Positions 44,606 to 57,192 are shown, numbered from the stretch's first letter. The stretch: 64,000 nt of DNA from Elephas maximus indicus (GCF_024166365.1 NC_064819.1:110776293-110840292); one strand, 5' to 3'. The notes: generated from the letters alone by a model not told the origin. Numbers and translations: made by a program.

Positions 44606-46540
44606 GGGGGAGGATGATACATAAGTAATATGAGGAATTGCAACATGTCAGTGCGTTAATGGAACTCAGTTTTACTTAGTATTCACTTATTATTACCCAC
44701 TTTTTGAGAGTTTTTTCTTTCAATTATCCTGATACCTGATAATTACATTTTGCACTTTGTAGTTTTTTTTTTTTAGTACGTTCAGTCTTCCGAAGACATT
44801 TACAGACAGCATTTTTCATGATTTGCACAAAAAGGATTAGACAAGTATTGTCCAATCCATTTCACAGATATGAAGCTGTGGCCCATTATGGTTTCATTAC
44901 AGGTATTTATAAAGCTAACTTTAATGCTCTAACCCCCAACAGCTGACGGTGAACTTCTTCCACTGCTAAGGTTTGCCGTGATCATTTCAAGAAGTGTAAA
45001 ATTAATGCTCTTTAAAAGTCAAGGAATTCTTTAAAATCAGAGAAAATGCAATATCTCTATAATGAATTATAATTATAGATAATGCAATAAAAATGAACAT
45101 GTTTTTATCAAAAGCAAACACTTGGAAAATGCAAGAAAAGATCAAGTTCAAAACCACCCTCAAGTTTTGAAAACTGTGGGTGTTTTCTGCATTCATCGCC
45201 CACCAGGGGGCACTGTTGCCCAATCCCAGCATGGACCCTGTGCCTTCTTGGGCGCTCACTTTCCTTCTGTCTAGGCTAGAGTTACGGCAAAAGCTGCACT
45301 TTACAGATTCTTTGGCCTGATGGCTTTTTCCCACTTCACAATTATTTTACCTCTGAGGTCAAGCTGCCTCGAATTCCAAAGATATATTTCAAAGTATTTT
45401 ATCCGAGTGCGTCAGATTAATTTACAGGTCAATTTCCTTTTTTTTTTTTTTTTCTCCTTACAGCTTAACAAGTCTTAAATTTTTCAATAAAGGGGAATGT
45501 TGAATTGGCAAACGTTTCGTTATACGTATTTTTTTATCACAATAAAAAAAAGTAATTAAGGGTGGAAAGAACTCTTAAGGCACATTACATTTTCACAACA
45601 ACCCTATAAGGCAATTGATTTTTCTGTTTCACACCCAAGGGAGCTGGTTTCAGGGAAATTAATTTGTCCAAGTTCAGGCAGATAGTAAGTAAGTGAAGAA
45701 GCCAGATCCAAACCCAAGTCTGTGTGAATCCAAAACCCATGTCTGTTCACTTCACTCTATTTTATAATAATTCAATTTCTTAAGGGAAACTATTATTAAA
45801 TTCTAATTATGTCTTTCTTCTTAGACTTGTTAGACAAGCAAAAACAAATAGGTTAAGCAGTTTTTAACAATGACAATTACAAAATCCTTTGCAGCCTTCG
45901 TAAAGGTTTTCTTTTGATTATTGCTTTTCTCTCTTTAAGGACTATTTTCTAGAGTCAATCTACAAACTAGTTTTGAATGTGTCTTATGCCTCCCCTGGTT
46001 CACCTTATTACCTAAGTGATTATGTACCCATAAAACATCATCTCAAACCTTAGCTCTTAGCACTCAGACCATTCAAGACAAATAGAAAATATGTAGTGGC
46101 ACCTATCTAAATTCTGGGTCATCCACAGCAAAATCAGAATGGTTCCCTTTTGTGTATGTGTATGCACATTTGTTTATGTACACATAAAATCATATTTGTA
46201 TACGGTTTCCCAATCAGCTACTGGCTTAGAGTCTCTCATGATGTTTCAGTCTAGACGTCGAATGGGGGTAGAATCATCTGAAGACTTGACTCCTTTGAGT
46301 GTCCTTGTGACATGGCTGCTGACTTGTCTCAGCATGACTTATCCAAAAGAGAGACCTGCCGTGGCCTGCTCCAAGCTAGTTCCCATAGACCTGCCTGGCC
46401 TGCCTTAAGGCTTTCTTAATAAATGTTGGGACAAATAAAAAAACATGAACTACTGGTACACTTAACGATATGAATAATATTGAGTGAAGAAGCCAGACAC
46501 AAAAGAAAACTTTCTATATATATTTTTTTCCTTTTATATA
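44606..46540. other. No gene; MIR-like piece at 45590-45760
   Basis: The reverse MIR-like segment contains 'tttgtccaagttcaggcaga' and 'gaagccagatccaaaccca'. Poly-T runs lie near 44764 and 45438. A minus-strand frame at 45002-45334 has no recognisable domain. Confidence 0.45.
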
Positions 46541-46548
46541 AAGTTGTA

Positions 46549-48046
46549 GAACCTGTCAGGTTGTTGCACTGTGGTGGCTTGTGTGTTGCTACGATGCTGG
46601 AAGCTATAACACCAGTATTTCAATTACCAGTAGGGTCATTCATGTTGGAAAGGTTTCAGACGAGCTTCTAGACTGAGACAGAAGAAAAGACTGGCAATCT
46701 ACTTCTGAAAACCTTATGAATAAAAACAGTCCCAATGGCTTTATTCCACCTGCATCATTAAGGCTGACTCTACTTTGAGGAGACAACTCCCCCAGTTGTG
46801 TTTTGAGTGTCTTTCAAGGTGAGTCCCTGAAAAAAGTGAAAGGTCATTAAAAAGAAAAGGAAACGACCAAAATGGATTTCAGAAGAGTAGCGAAAGTGAA
46901 TGGCAGAAACAATGAAGTAAAAGAGCTGAACAGAAGATTTCAAAGGGTGGCTTGACAAGACAAAGTATTATAATGAAATGTGCAAAGACCTGGAGTTAGA
47001 AAACCAAAACGGAAGAACACGTTCACCATTTCTCAAGCTGAAAGAACTGAAGAGAAAATTCAAGTCTAGAGTTGCAATATTAAAAGATTTTATGGGCAAA
47101 AATTGAATAATACAGGAAACATTAAAAGAAGATGGAAGGAAAACACAGAGAAACTGTACCAAAAAGAATTGGTTGACATTCAGCCACTTCAGGAGGTAGC
47201 ATATGAACAAGAACCACCAGTACTGAAGGAAGAAGTCCAAGCTGCACTGAAGGCACTGGTGAAAAACAAGGCTCCAGGAATTGATAGAATACCAGCTGAG
47301 GTACTTCAACAAACAGATGCAATGCTGGAAGTGCTTACTTGCCTATACCAAGAAATTTGGAAGACACCTACCTATTTTTCTATATTTGTGCCCATGCCAA
47401 AGAAAGATGATCAAACTTAATGTGGAAATTATTGAATGCTAGCTGAAGATAATTGAAAAACAACCACACAAATTTAAGCCAGATTAAGAAGGGGAGGCGG
47501 AACAAGGGATATCATTGCAACTGTAAGATGGATCTAAGCCAAAAGCAGAATATACCAGAAAGGCGTTTACTACACGAAGGCATTTGACTTTATGAATCAT
47601 AGTAAATTATGGATAGCATTATGAAGAACGGGAATTCCAACACTTAACTGTGCTCATACAGAACCTATACGTGGATCAAGAGGCAGGCATTCTAACAGAA
47701 CAAGGCGATACGATGTGGTTTAAAATTGGAAAAGATGTGTGGCAGGGTTGTATTCTTTTACCTTACTTATTCAATCTGTATGCTGAACAAATAATCCAAG
47801 AAGTTGGACTATATAAAGCAGAACATGGCATCAGGATTGGAGAAAGACTCGTTGTCAATGTGAGATATGCAGATAACAAAACCTTGCTTCCCCAATGAAA
47901 GCAAAGACAACTTAAAGCACTTACTGATAAAGGTCAAAGACTACACAGCCTTCAGAATGGATTACACCTGAATGTGAAAGAAAAAAAAAAAAGCCCTTAC
48001 AACTGGACTCATAAACAATATCATGATAAATTAAGAAGTAACTGAA
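46549..48046 (+). mobile_element. RTE/BovB-like LINE copy C, 5' portion
   Basis: Leader phrase 'ggcttgtgtgttgctacgat', then a large deletion of the endonuclease, the linker, RT fingers (47103-47420) and RT motifs B and C (47650-47898). It is interrupted at 48046 by L1 copy C. The remaining part is at 55769-56136. Confidence 0.9.
46857..47898 (+). pseudogene. RTE copy C reverse transcriptase remnants
   Basis: Pieces in order are a linker with frame breaks, then 47103-47420 with KNKAPGIDRIPAEVL, then 47650-47898 with QGCILLPYLFNLYAEQII and RYADNKTLLPQ. The catalytic YADD is YADN at 47866-47877, and the motif A region near 47570-47600 is disrupted. It was already decaying or has decayed since the L1 insertion. 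Confidence 0.85.
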
Positions 48047-49376
48047 GGGGGCAGGACCAAGATGATGGAGCAGTCAGACACTTCCGGTGATCCCTCTTAC
48101 AAGAAAGACCTGAAAAAACAAGTGAAACGATCACATTTATGACACGCTAGGAGCCCAGAACATCAAAGACTAAGTTAGAAAACAGACTGAGTGGCACTTG
48201 GCAAGGGAGAGACGGTTCAGAAGCAGAGAGGAGTTACCCGAATTGAATCACTGGGAACCCTCAGGCACTCTTTCCCTGGAGCAACCATGGTGGGGCTGGA
48301 GGTAGTGCTCGGGAACGCAGTTTCCTCAGAGAGAGACAGGCAGCCACACAGCCTACTCACACTTTCGGAACCAGAGAGGAATGGCGCTCTCAGCAAAACC
48401 TAAGTACATGTGTATATTTTATCGTGCCCCCAGCCCCCAAGTCAGCTTCAGTGGCTGTCGATTTCCCTGGGGCTAAGATAGGACCTGCTGAGTTCCCTGA
48501 GCCATTCTCTTGGCCTTGGAGAAGGAATAAATTCACAATTGGGGGAAAAGATAATCGCCCAGCTCCACTAAGCTGTGGAGCTCAGGATAGAAGCAGCTGC
48601 AGTCCAGGCATAAAAGGTCTGTGAATACCTTTCCCTGTTGCATGGATCTGTGTGGCCCTATTTCAGGACAATAGGCCCTTGTTGCCAGACTGCAACTGTT
48701 TCAGCTGTGTGGCGGAGAGGTGGATGTTTGATGTTTGACACTGCTTTGCCTATTAAACAGGGTCCTCACCTACCCACATCAGGGGCCTAAGGACTGGTGG
48801 CTCCACCCATGTCATCTAGCCACCCGTGGCAGGAGTCCAAGGATAACTGGTACCTCCCAGTCCTTACAACCAAAAGCATTGGGTGCCCATGATCTGTCTG
48901 CAGAACCCACCCACCTGTGCAATCTAAAGAACAGGGACACACTTTCCTCACAGATACTGGGGGGAAAGTTGTCAGCCCCTGTCTTGTTCAGAGCATGACC
49001 ACCTGTTGCAATCAGATACCAGTAACTACACCAATCCCCCCTGCCCCTCTAAGACTGTAGGACAGAGCCTGTATCACACACTTGATGATCAACTACCTGG
49101 ACACCTGAGCCGAATCCATACAAGAAAAGCAAATGGACTCCTAGACTGATATACCTGATAACAGCTCTAGCAATCTGGTGACAGGACATCAGATCTTCAA
49201 AGGTGAAAATAATCAAGCTAGCTCACTCAAGCAGCCTATTTGGGCATAACAAAACAAAACAAAGCGAGAAGCTAGGATACAGTAACCAAACATAAAAAAA
49301 AAAAAAAAACTAATACAAAAGCTTATAGTTGGCTCAGAGACAAAAGTCAATATCAAATCACATAAAGAAGCAGACC
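48047..49376 (+). promoter_or_regulatory. L1 copy C 5' UTR (promoter region)
   Basis: About 1.3 kb of non-coding sequence ahead of ORF1, the position of the internal RNA polymerase II promoter in L1. I assign it by position. No individual factor-binding site is claimed. Confidence 0.55.
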
Positions 49377-50046
49377 ATGATCACATCATCAAGCTTTCAA
49401 AACAAAGAATCAAGGGACCTTCTGGATGAAGGTGTCTTCCTGGAATTACCAGATGCAGAATACAAAAGATTAATACACAGAACTCTTCAAGACATCAGGA
49501 AGGAGATCAGGCAATACACAGAACAAGTCAAGGAACACACAGATAAAGCAGTTGAAGAAATTAAAAAGGTTATTCAAGAACATAATGAAAAATTTAATAA
49601 GCTGCAAGAACCCATAGAGAAACAGCAATCAGAAGTTCAGAAGATTAACAATAAAATTACAGAATTAGACAACTCAATAGAAAGTCAGAGAAGCAGAACT
49701 GAGGAAGTGGAAGGCAGAATTAGTGAGACTGAAGATAAGACACTTGGCACCAATACATTCAAAGAAAAATCACATAAAATTTTTTTTTTTTAAATGAAGA
49801 AACCCTAAGAATCATGTGGGACTCTATCAAAAGAAATAACCTACGAGTGATTGGAGTACCAGAACAGGGAGGGATAACAGAAAATACAGAGAGAATTGTC
49901 AAAGATTTGTTGGCAGAAAACTTCCCTGATGTCATGAAAGATGAGAAGATATCTATCCAAGATGCTCATCGAACTCCACGTGAGGTAGATTTCAAAAGAA
50001 AGTCACCAAGGCATATTATAACCAAACTTGCCAAAACCAAAGATTA
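49377..50046 (+). pseudogene. L1 copy C ORF1, frameshifted
   Basis: An ATG at 49377 opens MITSSSFQNKESRDLL and runs through a long Glu/Lys/Gln heptad-rich coiled coil (QYTEQVKEHTDKAVEEI and onward) that would trimerise the protein. The frame is lost at a T12 run near 49781-49792. The RRM domain resumes in another frame at 49814 (NNLRVIGVPEQGG) and stops at TAA near 50045, before the C-terminal domain. That domain is partly deleted. Comparison with copy A shows what is missing. Confidence 0.88.
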
Positions 50047-51438
50047 AGAGAGAATTTTCAGAGTACCTAGGGATAAATGAAAAGTCACCTACATAGAACA
50101 GCCAACAAGAATAAGCTCGGACTACTTTTTCACTCAGCAGAAACCATGGTAGTTCTTTAGTTAGAAAATCAATAATATCAGATATCAACCCAAGACTAGA
50201 GCACAGGACAGAGTAACCAGATGTCAACCCAGATAGTGAAATCACAAAAATAAATGAAGATTAAAAAAATGCTCAAAACAGGGAAAAAGTGATGTCATTA
50301 TGTAAAAGAAGACATATTAAAACAATAGAGGGACTAAGAAAAGTAGTCATAGATTTTTCATATGGAGATGAAGACGAGGCAACATAAAGAAATAAACGTT
50401 AGGTTTAAAGATAGAAAAATAGGGGTAAATGTTAAGGTAACCACAAAGAAGACTAACAATCCTATTCATCAAAATAAAATACAAGGAAAGAACAGAGACT
50501 CAGCAGAAACAAAATCAACAACAATGAATAACAGGAAAAGACAATATATAAACTACTTAGCACAAAAAATTAAGTGGGAAAAAGAAACTGTCTATAACAC
50601 ACAAAAAAAGACATCAAAATAACAGCACAAAACTCTTACCTACCCATAATTACGCTGAATGTAAATGGGCTAAATGCACCAGTAAAGAGATAGAGAGTGG
50701 CAGAATGGATTAAAAAACACAATCCATCTATACGCTGCCTACAAGAGACACACCTTAGACTTAGAGACACAAACTAAAACTCAAAAGATGGAAAAAAATA
50801 TATCAAGCAAACAACAATCAAAAAGATCAAGAGTGGCAATATTAACTTCTGACAAAATAGACTTTAAAGTTAAATCCACTACAAAGGATAAGGAAGGACA
50901 CTATATAATGATTAAAGGAGGATATAATCATATTAAGTATTTATGCACCCAATGACATGGCTGGGAGATACATAAAACAAACTCTATCAGCACTGAAAAG
51001 TGAGATAGACAGCTCCACAATAATAGCAGGAGACTTCAACACACCACTTTCGGGGAAGGACAGAACATCCAGAAAGAAGCTCAATAAAGACACTGAAGAT
51101 CTAAATGCCACAATCAACCAACTTGACCTCGTAGTCATATACAGAACACTCCACCCAACAGCAGCCGAGTATAATTTCTTTTCTAGTGCACATGGAACAT
51201 TCTCTAGAATAGACCACATATTAGGTCATAAAGCAAGCCTTAGCAGAATCCAAAACATTGAAATATTACAAAGCATCTTCTCTGACCATAAGGCCATAAA
51301 AGTAGATATCAATATCAGAAAAAGCAGGGAAAAGAAATCACATACTTGGAAACTGAACAACACCCTGCTCAAAAAAGACTGGGTAATAGAAGACATTAAG
51401 GACAGAATAAAGAAATTCATAGAATCCAATGAGCATGA

Positions 51439-51607
51439 GGAAACCCTGGTGGCGTAGTGATTAAGTGCTACAGCTGCGAACCAAAGGGTCGGCAGTTTGA
51501 ATTCACCAGGTGCTCCTTGGAAACTCTGTGAGGCAGTTCTATTCTGTCCTATAGGGTTGCTACGAGTCGGAATCGACTCGACAGCACTGGGTTTGGTGTG
51601 GTTTTGG
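51439..51607 (+). mobile_element. AfroSINE-like SINE, short variant
   Basis: Sense copy in L1 copy C. Target duplication aatgagcatga at 51428-51438 and 51608-51618. Well preserved: cagctgcgaaccaaagggtc and gagtcggaatcgactcgaca. Confidence 0.95.
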
Positions 51608-52496
51608 AATGAGCATGAAAATACTTCCTATCAAAACCTCTGGGATACAGTGAAAGCAGTGCTCAGAGGTCAATTCATATCGTTAAATGCACACATACGA
51701 AAAGAAGAAAGGACCAAAATCAAAGAATTACCCCTACAACTTAAACAAATAGAACAACAAAAGAAACCCTCAGGCACAAGAAGAAAGCAAATAGTAAAAA
51801 TTAGAGGAGAATTAAATGAAATAGAGAACAGAAAAACAATTGAAAGAGTTAACAAGAACAAAAGTTGGTTCTTTGACAAAATTGATAAACCATTGGCCAG
51901 ACTGAAAAAAGAAAAACAGGAGAGGAAGCAAAAAACTCATATAAGAAATGAGACGGGTGATATCACAACAGACCCAACTGAAATTAAAAGAATCATACTG
52001 TGAAAAATTGTACTCTAACAAATTGGAAAACCAAGAAGAAATGGATGAATTTCTAAAAACACAGAACCTACCTAAACTAACACAGAGGTAGAACAATTAT
52101 ATAAACCCATAAGAAAAGAAGAGATTGAAAAGGTAATTAAAAAACTCCCAACAACAACAAAGCAGCCCTGGCCCAGACGGCTTCACTGCACAGTTCTACC
52201 AAACTTTCAGAGAGGAGTTAACACCACTACTACTAAAGGTATTTCAGAGCATAGAAAAGGATGGAATACTCCCAAACTCATTCTATGAAGTCAGCATATC
52301 CCTAATATTAAAACCAAGTAAAGACACCTCAAAAAAAAGGAAATTACAGACCTATATCCCTCATGAACTTACATGTAAAAATCCTCAACAAAATTCTAGC
52401 CAATGGAATTCAATAACATATCAAAAAAATAATTCATCATGACCAAGTAGGATTCATACCAGTTATGCAGGGATGGTTCAACGTTAGAAAAACAAT

Positions 52497-52558
52497 GTAA
52501 TTAATTAAATTTAATTATAAATTTAATAAATTAAATTTATTTATTTTATAAATAAAAT
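52497..52558. repeat. AT-only palindromic expansion in L1 copy C
   Basis: About 60 bases of TAATTAAAT/ATTTAATTA-type sequence replace the short 'atgtaatccaccatataaat' segment seen at the same place in L1 copy A. Local expansion by slippage or hairpin is likely. Confidence 0.75.
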
Positions 52559-52836
52559 AGAAGAACCACACGATCTTATCAATTGATGCAGAAAAGGCAT
52601 TTGACAAAGTTCAACACCCATTTATGATAAAAACTCCCAGCAAAACAGGAATAGAAAGAAAATTCCTCAACATAAGAGGCATTTATACAAAGCCAACAGC
52701 CAACATCATCCTAAATGGAAAGAGCCTGAAAGAATTCCCCTTGAGATCAGGAACCAGACAAGGATGCCCTTTATCACCACTCTTATTCAACATTGTGCTG
52801 GAGGTCCTAGAGAAATAGAGGGCATCCAGATTGGTA

Positions 52837-53006
52837 CCAAACCAAAAGCAAAACCCAGTGCCACCGAGTAGATTCCGACTCATAGCAACCCTATAGGACA
52901 GAGTAGAACTGCCCCATAGAGTTTCCAAGGAGTGCCTGGTGGATTCGAACTGCTGACCCTTTGGTTGGCAGCCGTAGCACTTAACCACTACGTCACAAGG
53001 GTTTCC
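52837..53006 (-). mobile_element. AfroSINE-like SINE, short variant
   Basis: Reverse copy in L1 copy C between RT motifs B and C. Target duplication ccagattggta at 52826-52836 and 53007-53017. Confidence 0.95.
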
Positions 53007-54572
53007 CCAGATTGGTAAGGAAGAAGTAAAAGTATCTCTATTTGCAGAGGACATGATCTTATACACAGAAAAGCCTAAAGAATTCTCAAGAAAACTACCG
53101 AAACTAATAGAAGAGTTTAGCAGAGTATCAGAATACACGATAAACATACAAAAATCAGTTGGATTCCTCTGCACCAACAAAGAGAACATCAAAGAGGAAA
53201 TCACCAAATCAATACCATTTGCAGACCCCAAGAAGATAAAATATTTAGGAATATATCTTCCTAGAGACGTAAAAGACCTCTACAAAGAAAACTACAAGAC
53301 ACTACTGCAAGAAACCAAAAAAGGCCTACATAAGTGGAAAAACATACCTTGCCCATGGATAGGAAGACTTAACATTGTAAAATGTCTATTCTACCAAAAG
53401 CCTTCTATACATACAATGCAATTCTGATCCAAATTCCAGTGACATTTTTTAATGAGATGGAGAAAGAAATCACCAACTTCATATGGAAGGGAAAGAAGCC
53501 CCGGATAAGTAAAGCATTACTGAAAAAGAAGAACAAAGTGGGAGGCCTCACACTTCCTGATTTTAGAACCTATTACACCACCAGAGTAGTCAAAACAGCC
53601 TGGTACCGGTACAACAACAGATACATAGACCAATGGAACAGAATTGAGAATCCAGACATAAATCCATCCACATTTGAGCAGCTGATATTTGACAAAGGCC
53701 CAAAGTCAGTTAAATGGGGAAAAGACAGTCTTTTTAACAAATGGTGCTGGCACAACTAGATACCCATCTGCAAAAAAGTGAAACAAGACCCATACCTCAC
53801 ACCATCCACAAAAACTAACTCAATATGGATCAAAGACCTAAATATAATATTTAAAACAGTAAAGATCATGGAGGAAAAAATAGGGACAATGCTAGGAGCC
53901 CTAATACATGGCATAAACAGTATACAAAACATTACTAACAATGCACAAACACCAGAAAGAAACTAGATAACTGGGAGCTCCTAAAAATCAAACACCTATG
54001 CTCATCCAAAGACTTCACCAAAAGAGTAAAAAGATTACCTACAGATTGAGAAACAGTTTTTAGCTATGACATTTCAGATCAGTGTATGATCTCTAAAATC
54101 TACATGATACTGCAAAAACTCAACAACAAAAAGACAAATAACCCAGTTAAAAAATGGGCAAAGGATATGAACAGACACTTCACTAAAGATGACATTCAGG
54201 TAGCTTACAGATACATGAGGAAATGCTCACGATCATTAGCCCATTAGAGAAATGCAAATCAAAACTACAATGAGATTCGAACTCATTCCAACAAGGCTGC
54301 CATTAATCCCCAAAACACGAAATAGTAAATGTTGGAGAGGTTGCAGAGAGACTAGAACACTTATACACTGCTGGTGGGAATGTAAAATGGTACAAACATT
54401 TTGGAAATCAATTTGGCGCTTCCTTAAAAAACTAGAAATAGAACTACCGCAGGATCCAGCAATCCCACTCCTTGAAATACATGTTAGAGAAACAAGAGCC
54501 TTTACACAAACGGGTATATGCACACCCATGTTCCTTGCAGCACTGTTTACTACGGCAAAAAGATGGAAGTAA

Positions 54573-55768
54573 CCAAGGCGTCCATCAACGGATGAATGGA
54601 TAAATAAATTATGGTATATTCACACAATGGAATACTATGCATCAATAGACGAATCTGTGAAACATCTCATAACATGGAGCAATCTGGAAGACATTATTCT
54701 GAGTGAAATTAGTCAGTTGCAAAAGGACAAATACCGTATGAGGCCACTATTATAAGGACTCAAAAAATAGTTTAAACAGAGAAGAAAATATTCTTTGATG
54801 GTTATGAGAGTGGGGGGGAGGGAAAGGGGTAGTCACTAATTACATAGTAGACAAGGACTATTTTAGGTGAAGGCAAAGACAATACACAATACAGGAAAGG
54901 TCAGCACAACTGGACTAAACCAAAAGCAAAGAAATTTCCTGAATAAACTGAATGCTTTGAAGGCCAGCATAGCAGGGGCAGGGGTCTGGGGACCATGATT
55001 TCAGGGGACATCCAGGTCAATTGGCATAATAAAATCCATCAAGAAAACATTCTGCATCCCACTTTGGAGAGGGCGCCTGGGGTCTTAAACACTAGCAAGC
55101 AGCCATCTAAGATGCATCAATTGGTCTCAACCCATCTGGATCAAAGGACAATGAAGAACACCAAAGACACGAAGTAACTATGAGCCCAAGGGACAGAAAG
55201 GGTCACATAAACCAGAGACCCCATCAGCCTGAGACCAGAAGAACTAGATGGTGCCCGGCTACAACTGATGACTTTCCTGACAGGGAACACAATAGAGAAC
55301 CCCTGAGGGAGCAGAAGGGCAGTGGGATGCAGACCTCAAATTTTCATAAAAAGACCAGACTTAATGGTCTGACTGAGACTGGAAGGACCCAGAGGTTATG
55401 GTCCCCAGACCTTCTGTTAGCCCAAGGCTGGAACCATTCCCAAAGCCAATTCTTTAGACAGGGATTGGACTGGACTATAGGATAGAAAATGATACTGGTG
55501 AGAAGTGAGCTTCTTGGATCTAGTAGACACATGAGACTCTGTGGGCAGCTCCTGTCTGGAGGGGAGATGGGAAGGCGGAGGGGGTCAGAAGCTGGCTGAA
55601 TGGACACAAAAAGAGAGGGTGGAGAGAAGGAGTGTGCTGTCTCATTAGGGGGAAAGCAACTAGGAGTATATAGCAAGGTGTATATAAATTTTTGTATGAG
55701 AGACTGACTTGATTTGTAAACTTTAACTTAAAGCATAATAAAAATTAAAAAACAAAAACAAACAAAAA
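54573..55768 (+). other. L1 copy C 3' end and 3' UTR
   Basis: C-terminal ORF2 remnants run to about 54754. A 3' UTR follows with a G-rich run near 54811, 'gcctggggtcttaaacacta', and a tail 'gcataataaaaattaaaaaa'. Confidence 0.85.
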
Positions 55769-56136
55769 AAGAAGTAATTGAAGTTGTCAAGGATTTCATT
55801 TTACTTGCATCAATTAATGCCCATGGAAACAGCAGTCAAGAAATCGAATGAAGTATTGCACTAGGCAAATTTGCTGCAAAAGACCCCTTTAAAAAAGCCG
55901 AGATACCACTTTGATGACTAAGGTGCACCTTACCGACAGCACGGTCTTTTCAATTACCTCATATTCACGCGAAAGCTGCACAATGAAAAAGGAAGATGGA
56001 AGAAGAACGGATGCATTTGAGTTGTGGTGTTGGCAAAGAATATCGAACGTATCATGAACTGCTAGAAGAAGGAACAAACCTGTCTTGAAGGAAGTACAAC
56101 CAGAATGCTCTTTAGAAGCAACGATGGCAAGACTTC
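55769..56136 (+). mobile_element. RTE copy C, 3' portion after L1 insertion
   Basis: Continues exactly where the 48046 piece stops ('gaagttgtcaaggatttcat') through the C-terminal region to 'gcaacgatggcaagacttcc'. It then leaves the RTE, lacking the last ~500 bp. 3'-deleted. Confidence 0.88.
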
Positions 56137-56890
56137 CTCTTGCAAAGAAAATACAGTTTTACTTAAAAGAATGCTGTTTAGAACAAAACTTCTTAAGGTT
56201 TGCTGGCATCTTTTTCTTCCAGTTCTAAGAAATACTTCTCTAAGTGTGATGAGTGAGTGAGTTCACATATAAATAGAACAATCTTTAGTCTTGGATTCCC
56301 AGAAATAGCAGGATCGCACTGGCAGAAGTTATTTTAATCTTATTGAAACTGCTATCTATTAAATTGCTACTACTTTCCCAAATTCGGATGTCGGGTCAGC
56401 ACAGCTGGATTCTCCTACAGGGAAGCTAAGCATGTCCTTAGAGCAGGCATCAAAATATGTTTTGGAAAACATATCACCTTTGATATTTGAAAAATAATAT
56501 TGCAGGAGTCATTGTAGCTTAAAAAAAAATAGATTTTTCTTGCATTCCTTATTCTATATATGTGAGGTGGGTAAGAACGTTGCCTTTGCAAGGATTAACA
56601 CCGTGAAAGGTCTTTACCAGCCTGGTAGGGGAGTAGAAGGTGCTTCTATATTGAAGGCATAACCATACTTTGTATCCTCTCTTTTCACCCCTCTCACCTG
56701 TCCCAGGCTTCAACACCCAGTCAATTAGAAATTCAAACTACAAGGGGAGAGAGGAGGGAGTTTGTGCCTGGCCCAGAGGGTTTTAACACTGTGAATTCTA
56801 CTGAGAACAACATGCTGATTGTTCTTTGTTTGCTGAGCTAGTGGGGCCTGGTGCCAATGTAGAGCTGGTGCCTGAGAAGCTTCCAGAGCC
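56137..56890. other. No gene recognised
   Basis: Single-copy-looking sequence with an A9 run near 56521. No named repeat. Confidence 0.4.
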
Positions 56891-56892
56891 TG

Positions 56893-57192
56893 GTGGCCAG
56901 GTGTGGGGACCCAGCAAGGGCTGCCTTCGCCATCAGCTGCCAGGGTGGTGGTGGTGGTGGTGGGACACCGCAGGGCACAATAGAAGGTTTACAAACGTCA
57001 CTGAACTTACCCCCAAGTTTTAGAATTTTAGAGTTTATCTTATTAGAGAAAGAGGAAGAAAATGGCTACAGTATCAGACCAGTAACGATCAATTCAGATA
57101 AAAAATTCCAGGAAGAAGCAGACACTGAACAGTGTATCCCGCTGGACTCTAAACGTTTGACACTTCCAAGGGTGGGAGTCTTGCCCAAATGA
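56893..57192 (+). other. Uncertain open frame, possibly exon or pseudogene piece
   Basis: A 99-codon frame with a Gly run (from a GGT repeat) at about residues 18-24. After that comes a more protein-like half: EFILLEKEEENGYSIRP, then a Glu/Asp-rich part and a C-terminus RLTLPRVGVLPK. An overlapping frame at 56826-57023 also looks open because of the repeat. I recognise neither product. No clear acceptor or donor was found, and a composition effect is possible. Confidence 0.2.
56946..56964. repeat. (GGT)n microsatellite
   Basis: Six consecutive GGT units plus a partial one. Confidence 0.95.

Larger units (their letters stand above)
50619..54572 (+). pseudogene. L1 copy C ORF2, broken by mutations and two SINEs
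   Basis: The start codon equivalent to copy A's ATG is ATA (50619-50621). Endonuclease: GDFNTPLSGKDRT and FSRIDHILGH in the open stretch 50957-51437, which the first SINE ends. The RT fingers follow with breaks. Motif [15 protein letters not shown] lies near 52578, motif [15 protein letters not shown] near 52750. The second SINE follows, and then motif C reads FAEDMIL (53041) in place of FADDMIL, a change in a catalytic Asp. C-terminal: [20 protein letters not shown] at 54328-54387 keeps the zinc-knuckle spacing. Confidence 0.9.
48047..55768 (+). mobile_element. L1 copy C, near full length, inserted in RTE copy C
   Basis: A 7.7-kb insertion including two SINEs (about 7.4 kb of L1). It has a 5' UTR from about 48047, ORF1, ORF2, a 3' UTR and an A-rich tail. 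The 14-bp target duplication aagaagtaaytgaa lies at 48033-48046 and 55769-55782 with one mismatch. The 5' UTR start ('gggcaggaccaagatgatgg') is probably intact. Both ORFs are broken. Confidence 0.95.

Noticed and set aside
49329..49376. Extending L1 copy C ORF1 upstream to a TTG at 49329
   Set aside because: A TTG start is not expected in mammals. The in-frame ATG at 49377 is used instead.
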